A DNA stretch of 9,027 bases, taken from positions 1 through 9,027 of the forward strand of contig JAABQT010000052.1 in NCBI GenBank assembly GCA_011391295.1, read 5' to 3'. This stretch comes from Betaproteobacteria bacterium (lineage in GTDB: Bacteria > Pseudomonadota > Gammaproteobacteria > Burkholderiales > SG8-39). The position numbers and the translations under genes are program-made. Within the stretch, counting starts at the first letter, position 1; every line of letters begins with the position of its first letter. Shown one piece after another: positions 1 through 7,181 of the stretch. The notes under the pieces were generated by a model. That model was given only the letters and a program-made list of their open reading frames with translations. It did not search any database and was not told the DNA's origin.

Positions 1-769
1 CACGACCAAGATCAAGACTGTGGCGGTGAAAAAGGGCGACCGCTATGTCGTGAACGGCCAGAAGGTATGGACCTCGCGCCTGCAGCACTCGGACCTGATG
101 ATCCTGCTTGCGCGCACCACGCCGCTGGTCGAGGTGAAGAAGAAGTCCGACGGCATGTCGGTGTTCCTGGTGGAGAAGAAGGAGGCGCTGGGCAAGGGGC
201 TGAGCATGCGGCCGATCCGCAACATGGTGAACCACGAAACCAATGAGGTGTTCCTCGACAACCTCGAGATCCCGGCCGAGAACCTGATCGGCGAGGAAGG
301 CAAGGGCTTCAGGTACATCCTCGACGGGCTGAACGCCGAAAGGATCCTGATCGCGGCGGAGTGCATCGGCGACGGCGCCTGGTTCGTGGAGCGCGCGGTG
401 AAGTACGCGAACGAGCGCGTGGTCTTCGACCGGCCCATCGGCCAGAACCAGGGCGTGCAGTTCCCGATCGCCGAGGCCTACATGGAGATCGAGGCGGCGA
501 ACCTCATGCGCTACAAGGCAGCGGCGCTGTACGACGCCAAGCAGCATTGCGGGGCGGAGGCCAACATGGCGAAGCACCTCGCCGCCAAGGCGTCCTGGGA
601 GGCCGCCAACGTCTGCCTGCAGACCCACGGCGGCTTCGGCTTCGCCGCCGAATACGACGTGGAGCGCAAGTTCCGTGAGTCGCGCCTGTATCTGGTGGCG
701 CCGATTTCCACCAACCTGATCCTGTCCTACGTTGCCGAGCACGTGCTGGGGCTGCCGCGATCGTTCTAG
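1..769 (+). CDS. Acyl-CoA dehydrogenase, C-terminal part (5' end outside window)
   Basis: Flavoprotein that would oxidise an acyl-CoA to the 2-enoyl-CoA in the cytoplasm and pass electrons to ETF; the substrate cannot be told. The frame is open from base 2 to a TAG at 767-769, about 255 residues. The family is usually near 380 residues, so roughly a third is missing upstream, and the GTG at 20 is only an internal valine. Visible family marks are the middle beta-domain end (NGQKVWTS), the FAD/dimer signature VFDRPIGQNQGVQ (about 431-472) and QTHGGFGF (620-643). The classical MCAD-type catalytic glutamate position in the C-terminal helix region appears to be proline (codon 701-703, in LYLVAPIST). 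A glutamate occurs in LNAER (codon 338-340), where isovaleryl- and long-chain acyl-CoA dehydrogenases carry their base. Family assignment is secure; subfamily is not. It ends 36 bases before surE and is probably a separate unit. Confidence 0.93.
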   Translation, partial: TTKIKTVAVKKGDRYVVNGQKVWTSRLQHSDLMILLARTTPLVEVKKKSDGMSVFLVEKKEALGKGLSMRPIRNMVNHETNEVFLDNLEIPAENLIGEEGKGFRYILDGLNAERILIAAECIGDGAWFVERAVKYANERVVFDRPIGQNQGVQFPIAEAYMEIEAANLMRYKAAALYDAKQHCGAEANMAKHLAAKASWEAANVCLQTHGGFGFAAEYDVERKFRESRLYLVAPISTNLILSYVAEHVLGLPRSF

Positions 770-805
770 GGCCGGAGATCGCCGTCCGCTAGAATCGGCC
801 GGCCC
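769..805. other. Inverted repeat filling the acyl-CoA dehydrogenase/surE gap
   Basis: GGGCCGG at 769-775 is perfectly complementary to CCGGCCC at 799-805, with a 23-base loop. The left arm begins on the last base of the upstream stop codon and the right arm ends directly before the surE ATG. There is no T-run, so it is not a standard Rho-independent terminator. It could weaken readthrough or hide the surE start in a readthrough RNA. In GC-rich DNA a 7-base match can arise by chance. Confidence 0.3.
790..795 (+). promoter_or_regulatory. Candidate -10 element for surE-pcm-nlpD
   Basis: TAGAAT matches five of six bases of the sigma-70 -10 consensus TATAAT and stands out in a GC-rich gap. It lies 10 bases before the surE ATG, so transcription would start about 802-806, giving a leaderless or nearly leaderless mRNA. 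No good -35 is visible at 16-18 bases upstream (that region reads TAGGGC or similar). This is a suggestion only. Confidence 0.3.
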
Positions 806-1549
806 ATGCGCATTCTGGTATCCAACGACGACGGTTACTTCTCCCCCGGCATCGAAGCGCTGGCGCAGCGTCTGTCCACCCTGGCCGAGGTGACGGTGGT
901 CGCGCCCGAGCGCGACCGATCGGGTGCTTCGAATTCCCTCACGCTCGACCGGCCGCTGTCGGTGCGCCGCGCGCCCAACGGCTTCTTCTTCGTCAACGGC
1001 ACGCCCACGGATTGCGTGCACCTTGCGGTCACCGGATTGCTCGATTTCTTGCCGGACGTCGTGGTCTCGGGCATCAATCTCGGCGCCAACATGGGCGACG
1101 ACACGATCTACTCGGGAACGGTGGCCGCGGCCACGGAGGGTTTTCTTCTCGGCATTCCGTCGCTCGCGGTGTCGCTGGCGAGCAAGGAGGCGCATTACCT
1201 GGAAAGCGCGGCGCAGGTGGTGCAGCAACTGGTGGAGCGCCTGCAGCGCGCGCCGCTGGAGCATCCGGTGCTGCTCAACGTAAATGTGCCCGACGTGGCG
1301 CCCTCGGAACTCGGCGCGCTCGAAGTGACGCGCCTGGGCCGTAGGCACAAGGCCGAGCCGGTGGTGAAAATGCGCACGCCGCGCGGCGAGCAGGCGTACT
1401 GGATCGGCGCCGCCGGGGCGGCCGCGGACGCCGGACCGGGGACGGACTTTCACGCCGTGGCGAGCCGTCGCGTCTCGGTGACGCCACTGCAGGTGGATCT
1501 CACCTTTCACGCCCAGGACGCGCCGATACGCGCGTGGCTCGGGCGATGA
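806..1549 (+). CDS. surE: 5'/3'-nucleotidase SurE
   Basis: Metal-dependent phosphatase of the SurE family that removes phosphate from nucleoside 5'- and 3'-monophosphates, and from short polyphosphate in E. coli; cytoplasmic. The protein has 247 residues, close to the E. coli protein (about 253). The N-terminus [10 protein letters not shown] holds the metal-binding pair D8-D9; further family marks are R38-S39-G40 with SNSLT (S39 ligand) and the [20 protein letters not shown] block (N91 ligand). The whole Rossmann-like core is intact. The ATG at 806 gives exactly the family N-terminus, so the start is firm even though no Shine-Dalgarno sequence precedes it (the upstream bases are GGCCGGCCC). 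It is the first gene of a coupled surE-pcm-nlpD operon, overlapping pcm by the 4 bases ATGA at 1546-1549. Confidence 0.97.
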   Translation: MRILVSNDDGYFSPGIEALAQRLSTLAEVTVVAPERDRSGASNSLTLDRPLSVRRAPNGFFFVNGTPTDCVHLAVTGLLDFLPDVVVSGINLGANMGDDTIYSGTVAAATEGFLLGIPSLAVSLASKEAHYLESAAQVVQQLVERLQRAPLEHPVLLNVNVPDVAPSELGALEVTRLGRRHKAEPVVKMRTPRGEQAYWIGAAGAAADAGPGTDFHAVASRRVSVTPLQVDLTFHAQDAPIRAWLGR

Positions 1550-2229
1550 ACGCCGGCATGCCGCGCGACGTGGCTGGCGTCGGCATGACCTCGCAACGCA
1601 CGCGCGCGCGCATGGTCGAGCGCTTGCGCGACGCCGGCATCCGTGACGCGCAGGTGCTGGCGGCGATGGGGTCGGTGCCGCGGCACCTGTTCGTGGACGA
1701 AGCGCTGGCGAGCCGCGCGTACGAGGACACCGCGCTGCCGATCGGCTTTGGCCAGACCATCTCCCAGCCGTATGTGGTGGCGCGCATGATCGAGGCGCTG
1801 GCCGCCGGCCGGGAGCTCGGCAAGGTGCTCGAAGTGGGCACCGGCTGCGGCTACCAGGCCGCGGTGCTGGCGCAGCTTGCGCGCGAGGTCTATTCGGTGG
1901 AACGCATCCACGCGCTGCTTGAGCGTGCGCGCGCGAATCTTCGCGGCCTGCGCCTGTCCAAGCTGCGCATGACGCACGGCGACGGCAACTTCGGACTGGA
2001 GAAGGCGGCGCCCTTCGATTCGATCATCGTTGCGGCGGCGGCGCCCGCGTTGCCGCAGGCCCTCTTACGTCAATTGGCGCCGGATGGCAGAATGGTGCTG
2101 CCGCTCAAATCGCCGGACGCATCGCACGGCGCGCAACGCCTCGCGCTCTACGAGCGCGGCGCACGGGGCATCACCCAAACGGTCCTCGAAGCCGTACGCT
2201 TTGTGCCGCTGGAGACAGGGAAACTGTGA
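1546..2229 (+). CDS. pcm: Protein-L-isoaspartate O-methyltransferase
   Basis: SAM-dependent enzyme that methylates L-isoaspartyl residues formed in ageing proteins, starting their repair to aspartate; cytoplasmic. From ATG 1546 the protein has 227 residues. Family marks are the GQTISQP substrate-side motif (residues 69-75), the SAM-binding motif [12 protein letters not shown] (94-104), the acidic end of the next strand (YSVER, 116-120) and the C-terminal RFVPL block (218-222). The ATG at 1546 overlaps the surE stop as ATGA, which argues for coupled translation. The ATG at 1585 (MTSQRTR) would give a length closer to E. coli Pcm (208) and is a real alternative, as neither start has a clear ribosome-binding site. 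A GTG at 1534 is also in frame but less likely. SurE and Pcm are both linked to stationary-phase survival in E. coli. Confidence 0.96.
   Translation: MNAGMPRDVAGVGMTSQRTRARMVERLRDAGIRDAQVLAAMGSVPRHLFVDEALASRAYEDTALPIGFGQTISQPYVVARMIEALAAGRELGKVLEVGTGCGYQAAVLAQLAREVYSVERIHALLERARANLRGLRLSKLRMTHGDGNFGLEKAAPFDSIIVAAAAPALPQALLRQLAPDGRMVLPLKSPDASHGAQRLALYERGARGITQTVLEAVRFVPLETGKL
2211..2220 (+). promoter_or_regulatory. Ribosome-binding site for nlpD
   Basis: The purine-rich GGAGACAGGG ends 5 bases before the GTG at 2226. It decides for this GTG rather than the in-frame ATG at 2250. A start at 2250 would also remove the only lysine from the signal-peptide n-region. It lies inside the last codons of pcm. 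Confidence 0.6.
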
Positions 2230-3227
2230 CGAATCTGCAAAAGCTTTGTATGACAACTGTGCTGGCCGCCGCGGTCACCGCCGTGGCCGGCTGCGGTTCG
2301 GTGTCCGAGCAGGCGCCGGTGGACGATTTGCGGCCCATGGCGGCCCCGAAGCAGGCTGCTGCGGCGCCGGGTGCGGTGGCCGCAGCGCCGGCAGCGCCCG
2401 CGGTTCCCGCGGGCCATTACATGATCAAGCGTGGCGACACGCTCTACAGCATCGCGCTGGAGCATGGCGCGGATTACCGCGAAGTCGCGCAATGGAACAA
2501 GCTCGAGGATCCGACCAAGATCTCGGTAGGCCAGGTGATCCGCGTGGCGCCGCCCGAAGGCCAGCCGTCAGTGCGGGTGGGCGCCGCGCGCGGCAGCGCG
2601 TCGCTGGAAGCGCGCCCGCTCGAGGGTGCCGCTGCCGCGGAGCAAGGCCGCGGCGACGGCAGCACCAAGACCACGCCCCTGGCGCTGCGCCTGCCTTACT
2701 CGGTGGACAACCTGGCGCTGCTCTCCAAGGGCGAGCCGTCGGCCGGCGCGCCCGCGATCGCGCCTGCGGCCCCCAAGCCGGTGGCGCTGGCACCTGCCGA
2801 GCCTGCGAAGCCCGAGCCGGCGAAGCCCGCGGCGGCGGGTCGCGACCCGGAATCCATCGATTTCGTCTGGCCGGCGCGCGGCAGCGTGCTCGCCGGCTAC
2901 ACGGAGTCCGGCAGCAAAGGGGTGGATATCGGCGGCAAGCCGGGCGACGCGGTGGTGGCCGCAGCCGCGGGCCAGGTGCTATACACGGGCACCGGCATCC
3001 GCGGCTTCGGCAAGCTGATCGTGATTCGCCACGAAAACGGCTTCAGCAGCGTGTACGCGCACAATCGCGAAATCCTGGTCAAGGAAGGGCAGACGGTATC
3101 GCGTGGCCAGCGCATCGCGGAGCTGGGCGATACCGACGCCGATCGCCCGAAGCTGCACTTCGAGATCCGCAAGTCCGGCAAGCCGGTGGATCCGGCACGC
3201 TATCTCCCGGTCGAGCGCCCGTCCTGA
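2226..3227 (+). CDS. nlpD: NlpD-type lipoprotein, LysM plus degenerate LytM (M23) domain
   Basis: Predicted outer-membrane lipoprotein that in E. coli activates the amidase AmiC during septum splitting. The 333 residues read: lipoprotein signal with lipobox VAGC (20-23, lipidated C23); an Ala/Pro-rich stretch; a LysM peptidoglycan-binding domain (about 64-108, with RGDTLYSIA); a long Ala/Pro/Lys linker (about 110-205); and a LytM/M23 fold (about 213-327) ending in the NlpD-like DPARYLP. Active M23 enzymes have HxxxD and HxH zinc ligands. Here the first His is S230 (SKGVD, D234 kept) and the first His of HxH is K309 (KLH, H311 kept), while H279 in YAHN remains. Two zinc ligands are therefore missing, as in E. 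coli NlpD, so it is probably an activator, not an enzyme. GTG start; the 4-base overlap GTGA couples it to pcm. No rpoS follows. Confidence 0.93.
   Translation: MTNLQKLCMTTVLAAAVTAVAGCGSVSEQAPVDDLRPMAAPKQAAAAPGAVAAAPAAPAVPAGHYMIKRGDTLYSIALEHGADYREVAQWNKLEDPTKISVGQVIRVAPPEGQPSVRVGAARGSASLEARPLEGAAAAEQGRGDGSTKTTPLALRLPYSVDNLALLSKGEPSAGAPAIAPAAPKPVALAPAEPAKPEPAKPAAAGRDPESIDFVWPARGSVLAGYTESGSKGVDIGGKPGDAVVAAAAGQVLYTGTGIRGFGKLIVIRHENGFSSVYAHNREILVKEGQTVSRGQRIAELGDTDADRPKLHFEIRKSGKPVDPARYLPVERPS
2799..2828 (+). repeat. 15-base tandem repeat in the nlpD linker (two copies)
   Basis: Two adjoining 15-base units, 2799-2813 and 2814-2828, differ at one base and each encodes EPAKP. They lie in the Pro/Ala/Lys linker between the LysM and LytM domains of NlpD. 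Such linker repeats usually vary in copy number between relatives and probably set the reach of the domain across the periplasm. Confidence 0.7.
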
Positions 3228-3234
3228 GTTCGCG

Positions 3235-4260
3235 CTACTTCTGCGTCGCCGGCTTCCTTGAGCGCGCCGCGCGCAGGGCCTCCGCGAGGTCGGCCACCGA
3301 TAGCGCGTAGAACAAGCTGCGGTTGTAGCGCGTGAGCACGTAGTAATTTTGCAGGCCGATGCGGAAATCGTCCGGCCGCCGCGGCGTTTCCAGTCTCAGC
3401 AGCGCGGCGCGCGCCTCCGCGGGGAGCGGCGCGCCGCGCGCCTCGACACCGGCCAGGGCCAGTTCCTCGAGCGTATGGCGCGGCAGCGGATTGCCGTCGG
3501 CATAAGCGCGATAGCCTTCGCCGGAGACGCGGGCGCCGCGCTGCACCGCCTCGCCCGGCCGCCAGCCGTGGCGGCGGAGGAAGTTGGCCACGCTGCCGAT
3601 CGCGTCGCTCGCATTGCCCTGCAGGTCGGTCCGGCCGTCGCCGTCGAAATCCACGGCGTAGTGCAGGTAGCTCCCGGGCATGAACTGCGGGATGCCGATG
3701 GCACCGGCGTAGGAACCCTTCACGGCGAACACGTCGAGTTCCGTCTTGCGCGTGAACAGCAGGTAGTTCTCCAGCTCGCCGCGAAAGAACGGCGCGCGCG
3801 GCGGGTAATCGAAAGCGAGCGTGGCGAGCGCGTCGATCACGCGCCAGCGGCCGGTATTGCGCCCGTAGAAGGTCTCCACGCCGATGATGGCGACGATGAT
3901 TTCCTCCGGCACGCCGTAAGTGCGGCGCGCGCGCGCCAGTTGTCCGGCATGCTCCCGCCAGAAGGCCAGTCCGGCGCGCAGGTGGCGCTCGTTGACGAAC
4001 ATGGCCCGATATTCGGCCCAGGAGCGCGACTGCGTTTCGGGCTGCGCGCGCATTGCCGCCAGCACGGCGTCCTGGCGCCGGGCGCCCGAGAACACGGCGC
4101 GCAACTCGTCCGCATCGAAGGCATGTCGCTCCACGAGCTCGCGAATGAATTCCTGTGCGTCCGGGTGCAGCGCGTACGTCTCACCGGCCGGCTCGTCGGC
4201 GCGCGCCGGCGCTGCCGCCAGCAGCAGGAGCAGGGCCACAGCGGCGCGCACGGCGCTCAT
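3235..4260 (-). CDS. mltB: Membrane-bound-type lytic murein transglycosylase B (GH103)
   Basis: Cleaves the MurNAc-GlcNAc bond of peptidoglycan with formation of 1,6-anhydroMurNAc, in the periplasm. The 341 residues compare with about 361 in E. coli MltB. A signal peptide (1-21) has an ALLLLLAAA core and a signal peptidase I site ARA|DEP. No lipobox cysteine is present, so it is predicted soluble rather than a lipoprotein. The catalytic glutamate is E129 in IIGVETFYGRNTG; the GH103 signature SYAGAIGIPQFMPGSY is at 183-198, followed by a calcium-loop-like DFDGDGRTD (204-212) and DAIGSVANFLRRHGW. The start at 4260 is fixed by the signal peptide and by a 4-base ATGA overlap with the tgpA stop; the frame is open further upstream, but only as a shadow of tgpA. 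It is the last gene of its operon and converges on nlpD with 7 bases between the stop codons. Confidence 0.95.
   Translation of the reverse strand: MSAVRAAVALLLLLAAAPARADEPAGETYALHPDAQEFIRELVERHAFDADELRAVFSGARRQDAVLAAMRAQPETQSRSWAEYRAMFVNERHLRAGLAFWREHAGQLARARRTYGVPEEIIVAIIGVETFYGRNTGRWRVIDALATLAFDYPPRAPFFRGELENYLLFTRKTELDVFAVKGSYAGAIGIPQFMPGSYLHYAVDFDGDGRTDLQGNASDAIGSVANFLRRHGWRPGEAVQRGARVSGEGYRAYADGNPLPRHTLEELALAGVEARGAPLPAEARAALLRLETPRRPDDFRIGLQNYYVLTRYNRSLFYALSVADLAEALRAARSRKPATQK
3604..3651 (-). other. EF-hand-like loop in MltB
   Basis: Codes for residues 204-219 of MltB, starting DFDGDGRTD and ending in D219. It matches the single calcium-binding EF-hand loop known from the soluble E. 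coli MltB fragment Slt35. Here position 3 is Asp, and the closing Asp falls one residue later than in the E. coli sequence as I remember it. Calcium binding is inferred. Confidence 0.6.
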
Positions 4261-6221
4261 GCGACGCGCAATTCGCGCACCCGGCGCTCGAGTTCCGCAA
4301 CACGCTCGCGCGCGGCGTCGCGCCCGTAGCGCGCGCCGATGTAGAGCGCGGCGATGGCGTGTATCGCGGCCGCGGCGGCAGGCAGTTGTCGCGCGGCGCG
4401 CTCGGAAAAGTCGCGCGGTCCTTCGGCCGGCGCCCGCGCCATGCCGCTGCCGCCGAGCTTGCGGCAAAAGGCCTGCCAGGCGCGTTGCACCGGGTCGGGC
4501 CGCGCCAGGCGGCGCAGGGACCAGGCGAGCAGCACCAGTGTGAACACGCCGAGGATCGAGGCCATGGCCGCGGTCAGCTTGCGCCAGTCGACGTCGCGCA
4601 TGCCCAGGCTGGTCATCAGGTCGCGCTGGCGCTCCACGCCGTAGCCGAGCACCCAGACGTTCCAGCGGTGCGCGAGAGCTTCCCAGTTGCTGCGCATGCC
4701 GCGCAACCACTCGAGCTGGGGCCGCATCAGGAGCGGCACCGGGTCGCCCTGGCGCGCCGCGCGACTCAGCCCCAGGTCCACGCGGCCCGGGACTGCCGCG
4801 GCGGTAGGATCGACGCGCACCCAGCCGCGGCCGCCGAGATGCACCTCCGCCCAGGCGTGCGCGTCCGACTGGCGCACGGTGATGATGCGGTCCACGGAAT
4901 TCACCTCGCCGCCCTGGTAGCCCGTCACCACGCGCGCCGGCACGCCGGCCGCGCGCATCAGAAACACGAAGGCGGAGGAAAAATGCTCGCAGAAGCCCTC
5001 GCGCGCGTCGAACAGGAATTCGTCCACCGACTCGCGCCCGAGCAGGGGCGGCTCGAGCGTATAGCCGAGGCGGCTGTCGCGAAAGAACGCGATGGCGCGC
5101 ATCAGCACCTGCGTCTCATCCTGCGCGCCCTGGCGCCACTGCTGCGCAAGCGCGCGCGCGCGCGGGTTCGCGCCCGGCGGCAAGTCGAGCGCGCGGCGGA
5201 TGCTGCTGCCGCTCGCGCGCGTGTCCTGCTGCGGCTCGGCCAGCGATGCCAGCGCATAGCGCATGCGCGTGCGGATCGGCGTGGCGGACACCACCATGCC
5301 GTCGTTGGTGTAGCGCGCGCGCGGCGGCAGGCTGGCCGCGCTTTCCAGCGCGAACAGCCAGGCGCGGTTGTGCGCTTCCAGCGTCACGACGTACTCATAG
5401 CGCCCGACGCCCTGCGGCGGCTCGAATGGCGCGATCCAGCCCGGGCCCATGCGCCAGGTGCGGCCGTCGAAGTCCCACAGCACCGGCCCGCGCCAGTAGC
5501 GTTCCCGGGGCGAGGGCGGCTCGCCCTCGAACTCGGCGCGAAACGCGATGGCATCCGACTGCGCCAGCTGCGAAATGTTGCCCGGGGACATGTTGTCGGA
5601 GAGCCCGGTCATGGCGGCGTAGGCGTCCTGTGGCAGGCCCCAGAGCGGGCCCTGCACGCGCGGAAACAGCAGAAACAGCACCAGTGCAGCCGGCGCCGCG
5701 TGCGCCAGGAGCAGGCCGGCGGTGCGCAGGTTGGCGCGCATGGGCCGCTGCGGTGCACTCAGACCCACCAGCGTGGCGGTCACCGCGAGCAGCGCCGTGC
5801 CCATCAGCAGCGTGGTGGGAATGCTCTGCGTGTACAGCAGGTTGGTCATCACCAGGAAGTAGCACAGGAACGCGGCCACCGCCGCGTCGCGATGCGTGCG
5901 CAATTCCATCAGCTTCAATCCCGAGAACAGCACCAGCAGCACGATGCCCGAGGTGCGTCCGAACAGCGTGCGGTACTCGAGGTACACCGCGCCGATCGCC
6001 AGCGCCGCGATCGCGAGGACCAGCCAGCGCGACGGCAGGATGGCGCGCGCGACGGCGACCTGCGCGCGCCAGGCGTACAGCGTGAGTACCAGCAGCGTCA
6101 GCCACCACGGCATGCGCAAGGCGTGCGGCGCTGCGACCAGCAGCAGCGCAAGCAGCAGCCAGCCCAGGTCGCGGGAAGCAACGGCGCGCTGCTCGGGTGC
6201 CAGCGGGTGCGCGGCGCTCAT
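4257..6221 (-). CDS. tgpA: TgpA-type membrane transglutaminase (DUF3488 - transglutaminase core - C-terminal segment)
   Basis: Inner-membrane protein with a periplasmic transglutaminase-like domain; the Pseudomonas aeruginosa homologue TgpA is essential, but its substrate is unknown to me. The 654 residues show a cluster of about six or seven hydrophobic helices (about 19-186), then the conserved LFPR...PLWGLP and TGLSDNMSPGNISQL stretch, a periplasmic region with RYWRGPVLWDFDGRTW (241-256), and the transglutaminase core. The Cys-His-Asp triad is complete: C411 (GFCEHFSSAF), H455 (SDAHAWAEV) and D471 (RVDPTAAA). One more membrane helix (about 551-571) leads to a short cytoplasmic tail ending in charged, possibly coiled-coil, sequence. 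The start at 6221 has GAGGG 3 bases upstream and overlaps the DUF58 stop by ATGA. The frame is open for another 87 codons upstream, but these have no family character. Confidence 0.93.
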   Translation of the reverse strand: MSAAHPLAPEQRAVASRDLGWLLLALLLVAAPHALRMPWWLTLLVLTLYAWRAQVAVARAILPSRWLVLAIAALAIGAVYLEYRTLFGRTSGIVLLVLFSGLKLMELRTHRDAAVAAFLCYFLVMTNLLYTQSIPTTLLMGTALLAVTATLVGLSAPQRPMRANLRTAGLLLAHAAPAALVLFLLFPRVQGPLWGLPQDAYAAMTGLSDNMSPGNISQLAQSDAIAFRAEFEGEPPSPRERYWRGPVLWDFDGRTWRMGPGWIAPFEPPQGVGRYEYVVTLEAHNRAWLFALESAASLPPRARYTNDGMVVSATPIRTRMRYALASLAEPQQDTRASGSSIRRALDLPPGANPRARALAQQWRQGAQDETQVLMRAIAFFRDSRLGYTLEPPLLGRESVDEFLFDAREGFCEHFSSAFVFLMRAAGVPARVVTGYQGGEVNSVDRIITVRQSDAHAWAEVHLGGRGWVRVDPTAAAVPGRVDLGLSRAARQGDPVPLLMRPQLEWLRGMRSNWEALAHRWNVWVLGYGVERQRDLMTSLGMRDVDWRKLTAAMASILGVFTLVLLAWSLRRLARPDPVQRAWQAFCRKLGGSGMARAPAEGPRDFSERAARQLPAAAAAIHAIAALYIGARYGRDAARERVAELERRVRELRVA

Positions 6222-7180
6222 GCGCCCTCGTGCAGGGCAAGTGCCTGCAGGCAGGCGCCGCGGTGGGCTTCGCCCCGATCTGGCGCGAACTCGGCTCCCG
6301 GCAGGCGCAGCCCGTAGCGCAGGCCCGCCTGCTCGGCGTCCAGCACCCAGGCGGCGAGGCGCGACAGGCGCCGCTCCACGTCGAGCGTCGGCAACTGGGC
6401 CCAATCCAGCCAGAGTTCGGCGCCTGCCGCGCCGCTGAATTGCTTGGTCAGCATCTCGTCCGTGCGCGCCACCGCCTTCCACGCCACGTGGCGCGGGGGG
6501 TCCTGCGGCTGGTAGGCGCGCAGGCCCGAGAAGTCATCGTTGCCCTGCGTGTGCGTGCGCGCGGAGCCTGCCGCAGTGTCCGGCGCCGGTGCAGGCAGCG
6601 GCGCGCGCTCCGGGGCCGGGTAGACGAGGCAGCGGGCCTCCGGCTCGACGTAGCTCCAGGCGCGGAACAGGCCCAGCGGGAAGCGCGTTTCGAACATCAC
6701 GCGCGTCAACGCGAACCAGCCGCGCCGCGAGGTGGGCACCGCCAACACCGCTTCGCCGACGCGGCGGGCCGGGAGATCGAGGACCAGCTGGGCGCCGCTG
6801 CGCTGGTGGCGTACAAGCAGCGCGGGGCGGTCGTAGCGGGCCCGGTTGTCAAGGTACAGCCGGAACTGCGCCGCCTCTCCGGCAAACACCGGCTCGGCGC
6901 GGCCCGTGCTTACCGCCAGGCGCGCCAGGTTGCGCGTGGTGTGCACCATCGCGACCAGCCCCAGGCCGGCCAGCAGGAAGGTGAGGGCAAAGCCCAGCTG
7001 CAAGGCGTAGTTGATCGAGCCGACGAGCAGGATGCCGAGCGTCGCGGCGTAGAGCCAGCCCAGGCGCGTCGGCAGGATGTAGACGCGGCGATGACCCAGC
7101 ACGACGCTGCCGCGTTCCGGCGCGCCATAGCCGTAGAACCAGCTGCGCAATCGCGGACCGGCGAGCAGCGCGCGGATCAT
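6218..7180 (-). CDS. DUF58 membrane protein
   Basis: Member of the DUF58 family that nearly always accompanies a TgpA-like transglutaminase and often a MoxR AAA+ ATPase; the biochemical role is not established. The 320 residues show two hydrophobic helices (about 41-57 and 60-79), then TTRNLARLAVSTGRAEPVFAGE, a beta-rich middle part, and the DUF58 signature at 213-249: GNDDFSGLRAY, then DPPRHVAWKAVARTDEM and KQFSG. The C-terminal part resembles the vWA-like fold described for the family, but I see no clear MIDAS motif. The start at 7180 follows the upstream stop by 1 base, and the stop overlaps tgpA by 4 bases, so the two are probably made together. No moxR lies between this gene and its upstream neighbour. 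Confidence 0.9.
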   Translation of the reverse strand: MIRALLAGPRLRSWFYGYGAPERGSVVLGHRRVYILPTRLGWLYAATLGILLVGSINYALQLGFALTFLLAGLGLVAMVHTTRNLARLAVSTGRAEPVFAGEAAQFRLYLDNRARYDRPALLVRHQRSGAQLVLDLPARRVGEAVLAVPTSRRGWFALTRVMFETRFPLGLFRAWSYVEPEARCLVYPAPERAPLPAPAPDTAAGSARTHTQGNDDFSGLRAYQPQDPPRHVAWKAVARTDEMLTKQFSGAAGAELWLDWAQLPTLDVERRLSRLAAWVLDAEQAGLRYGLRLPGAEFAPDRGEAHRGACLQALALHEGA

Positions 7181-7181
7181 G

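Noticed and set aside
20..22. GTG at 20 as the start of the acyl-CoA dehydrogenase
   Set aside because: The frame is open to the left edge, and upstream codons (TTKIKT) continue the family's middle domain. The gene is simply cut by the window.
2062..2095. A less GC-rich patch in pcm (TTA, CGT, CAA, TTG codons, then TTGGCG and CAGAAT) as an internal nlpD promoter
   Set aside because: The -35-like and -10-like boxes are only 8 bases apart, and the patch encodes normal Pcm sequence.
3182..3196. GCCGG-TGGAT-CCGGC hairpin near the end of nlpD as a terminator
   Set aside because: It is a 5-base stem inside the coding sequence with no T-run on either strand.
2030..3310. A 426-codon plus-strand frame across pcm and nlpD
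   Set aside because: It is a frame shadow of two clearly real genes, with Arg/Ala/Gly-rich low-complexity translation.
3349..4329. A 326-codon plus-strand frame antisense to mltB
   Set aside because: It has no recognisable family and lies opposite a gene with an intact catalytic Glu and signature motifs.
4261..4710. N-terminal extension of mltB to a start at 4710
   Set aside because: The extension is a shadow of the tgpA C-terminus. The signal peptide begins at 4260, and the ATGA overlap fixes that start.
4155..6317. A 720-codon open frame on the plus strand, antisense to tgpA and mltB
   Set aside because: Its translation is rich in Arg, Ala, Gly, His and Gln, with no domain or motif. Long antisense frames are expected in GC-rich coding DNA, and tgpA on the other strand has full family motifs.
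6222..6482. N-terminal extension of tgpA to a start at 6482
   Set aside because: The 87 extra residues are Arg/Ala/Gly-rich and overlap the DUF58 coding region. The start at 6221 has GAGGG upstream and the ATGA overlap.
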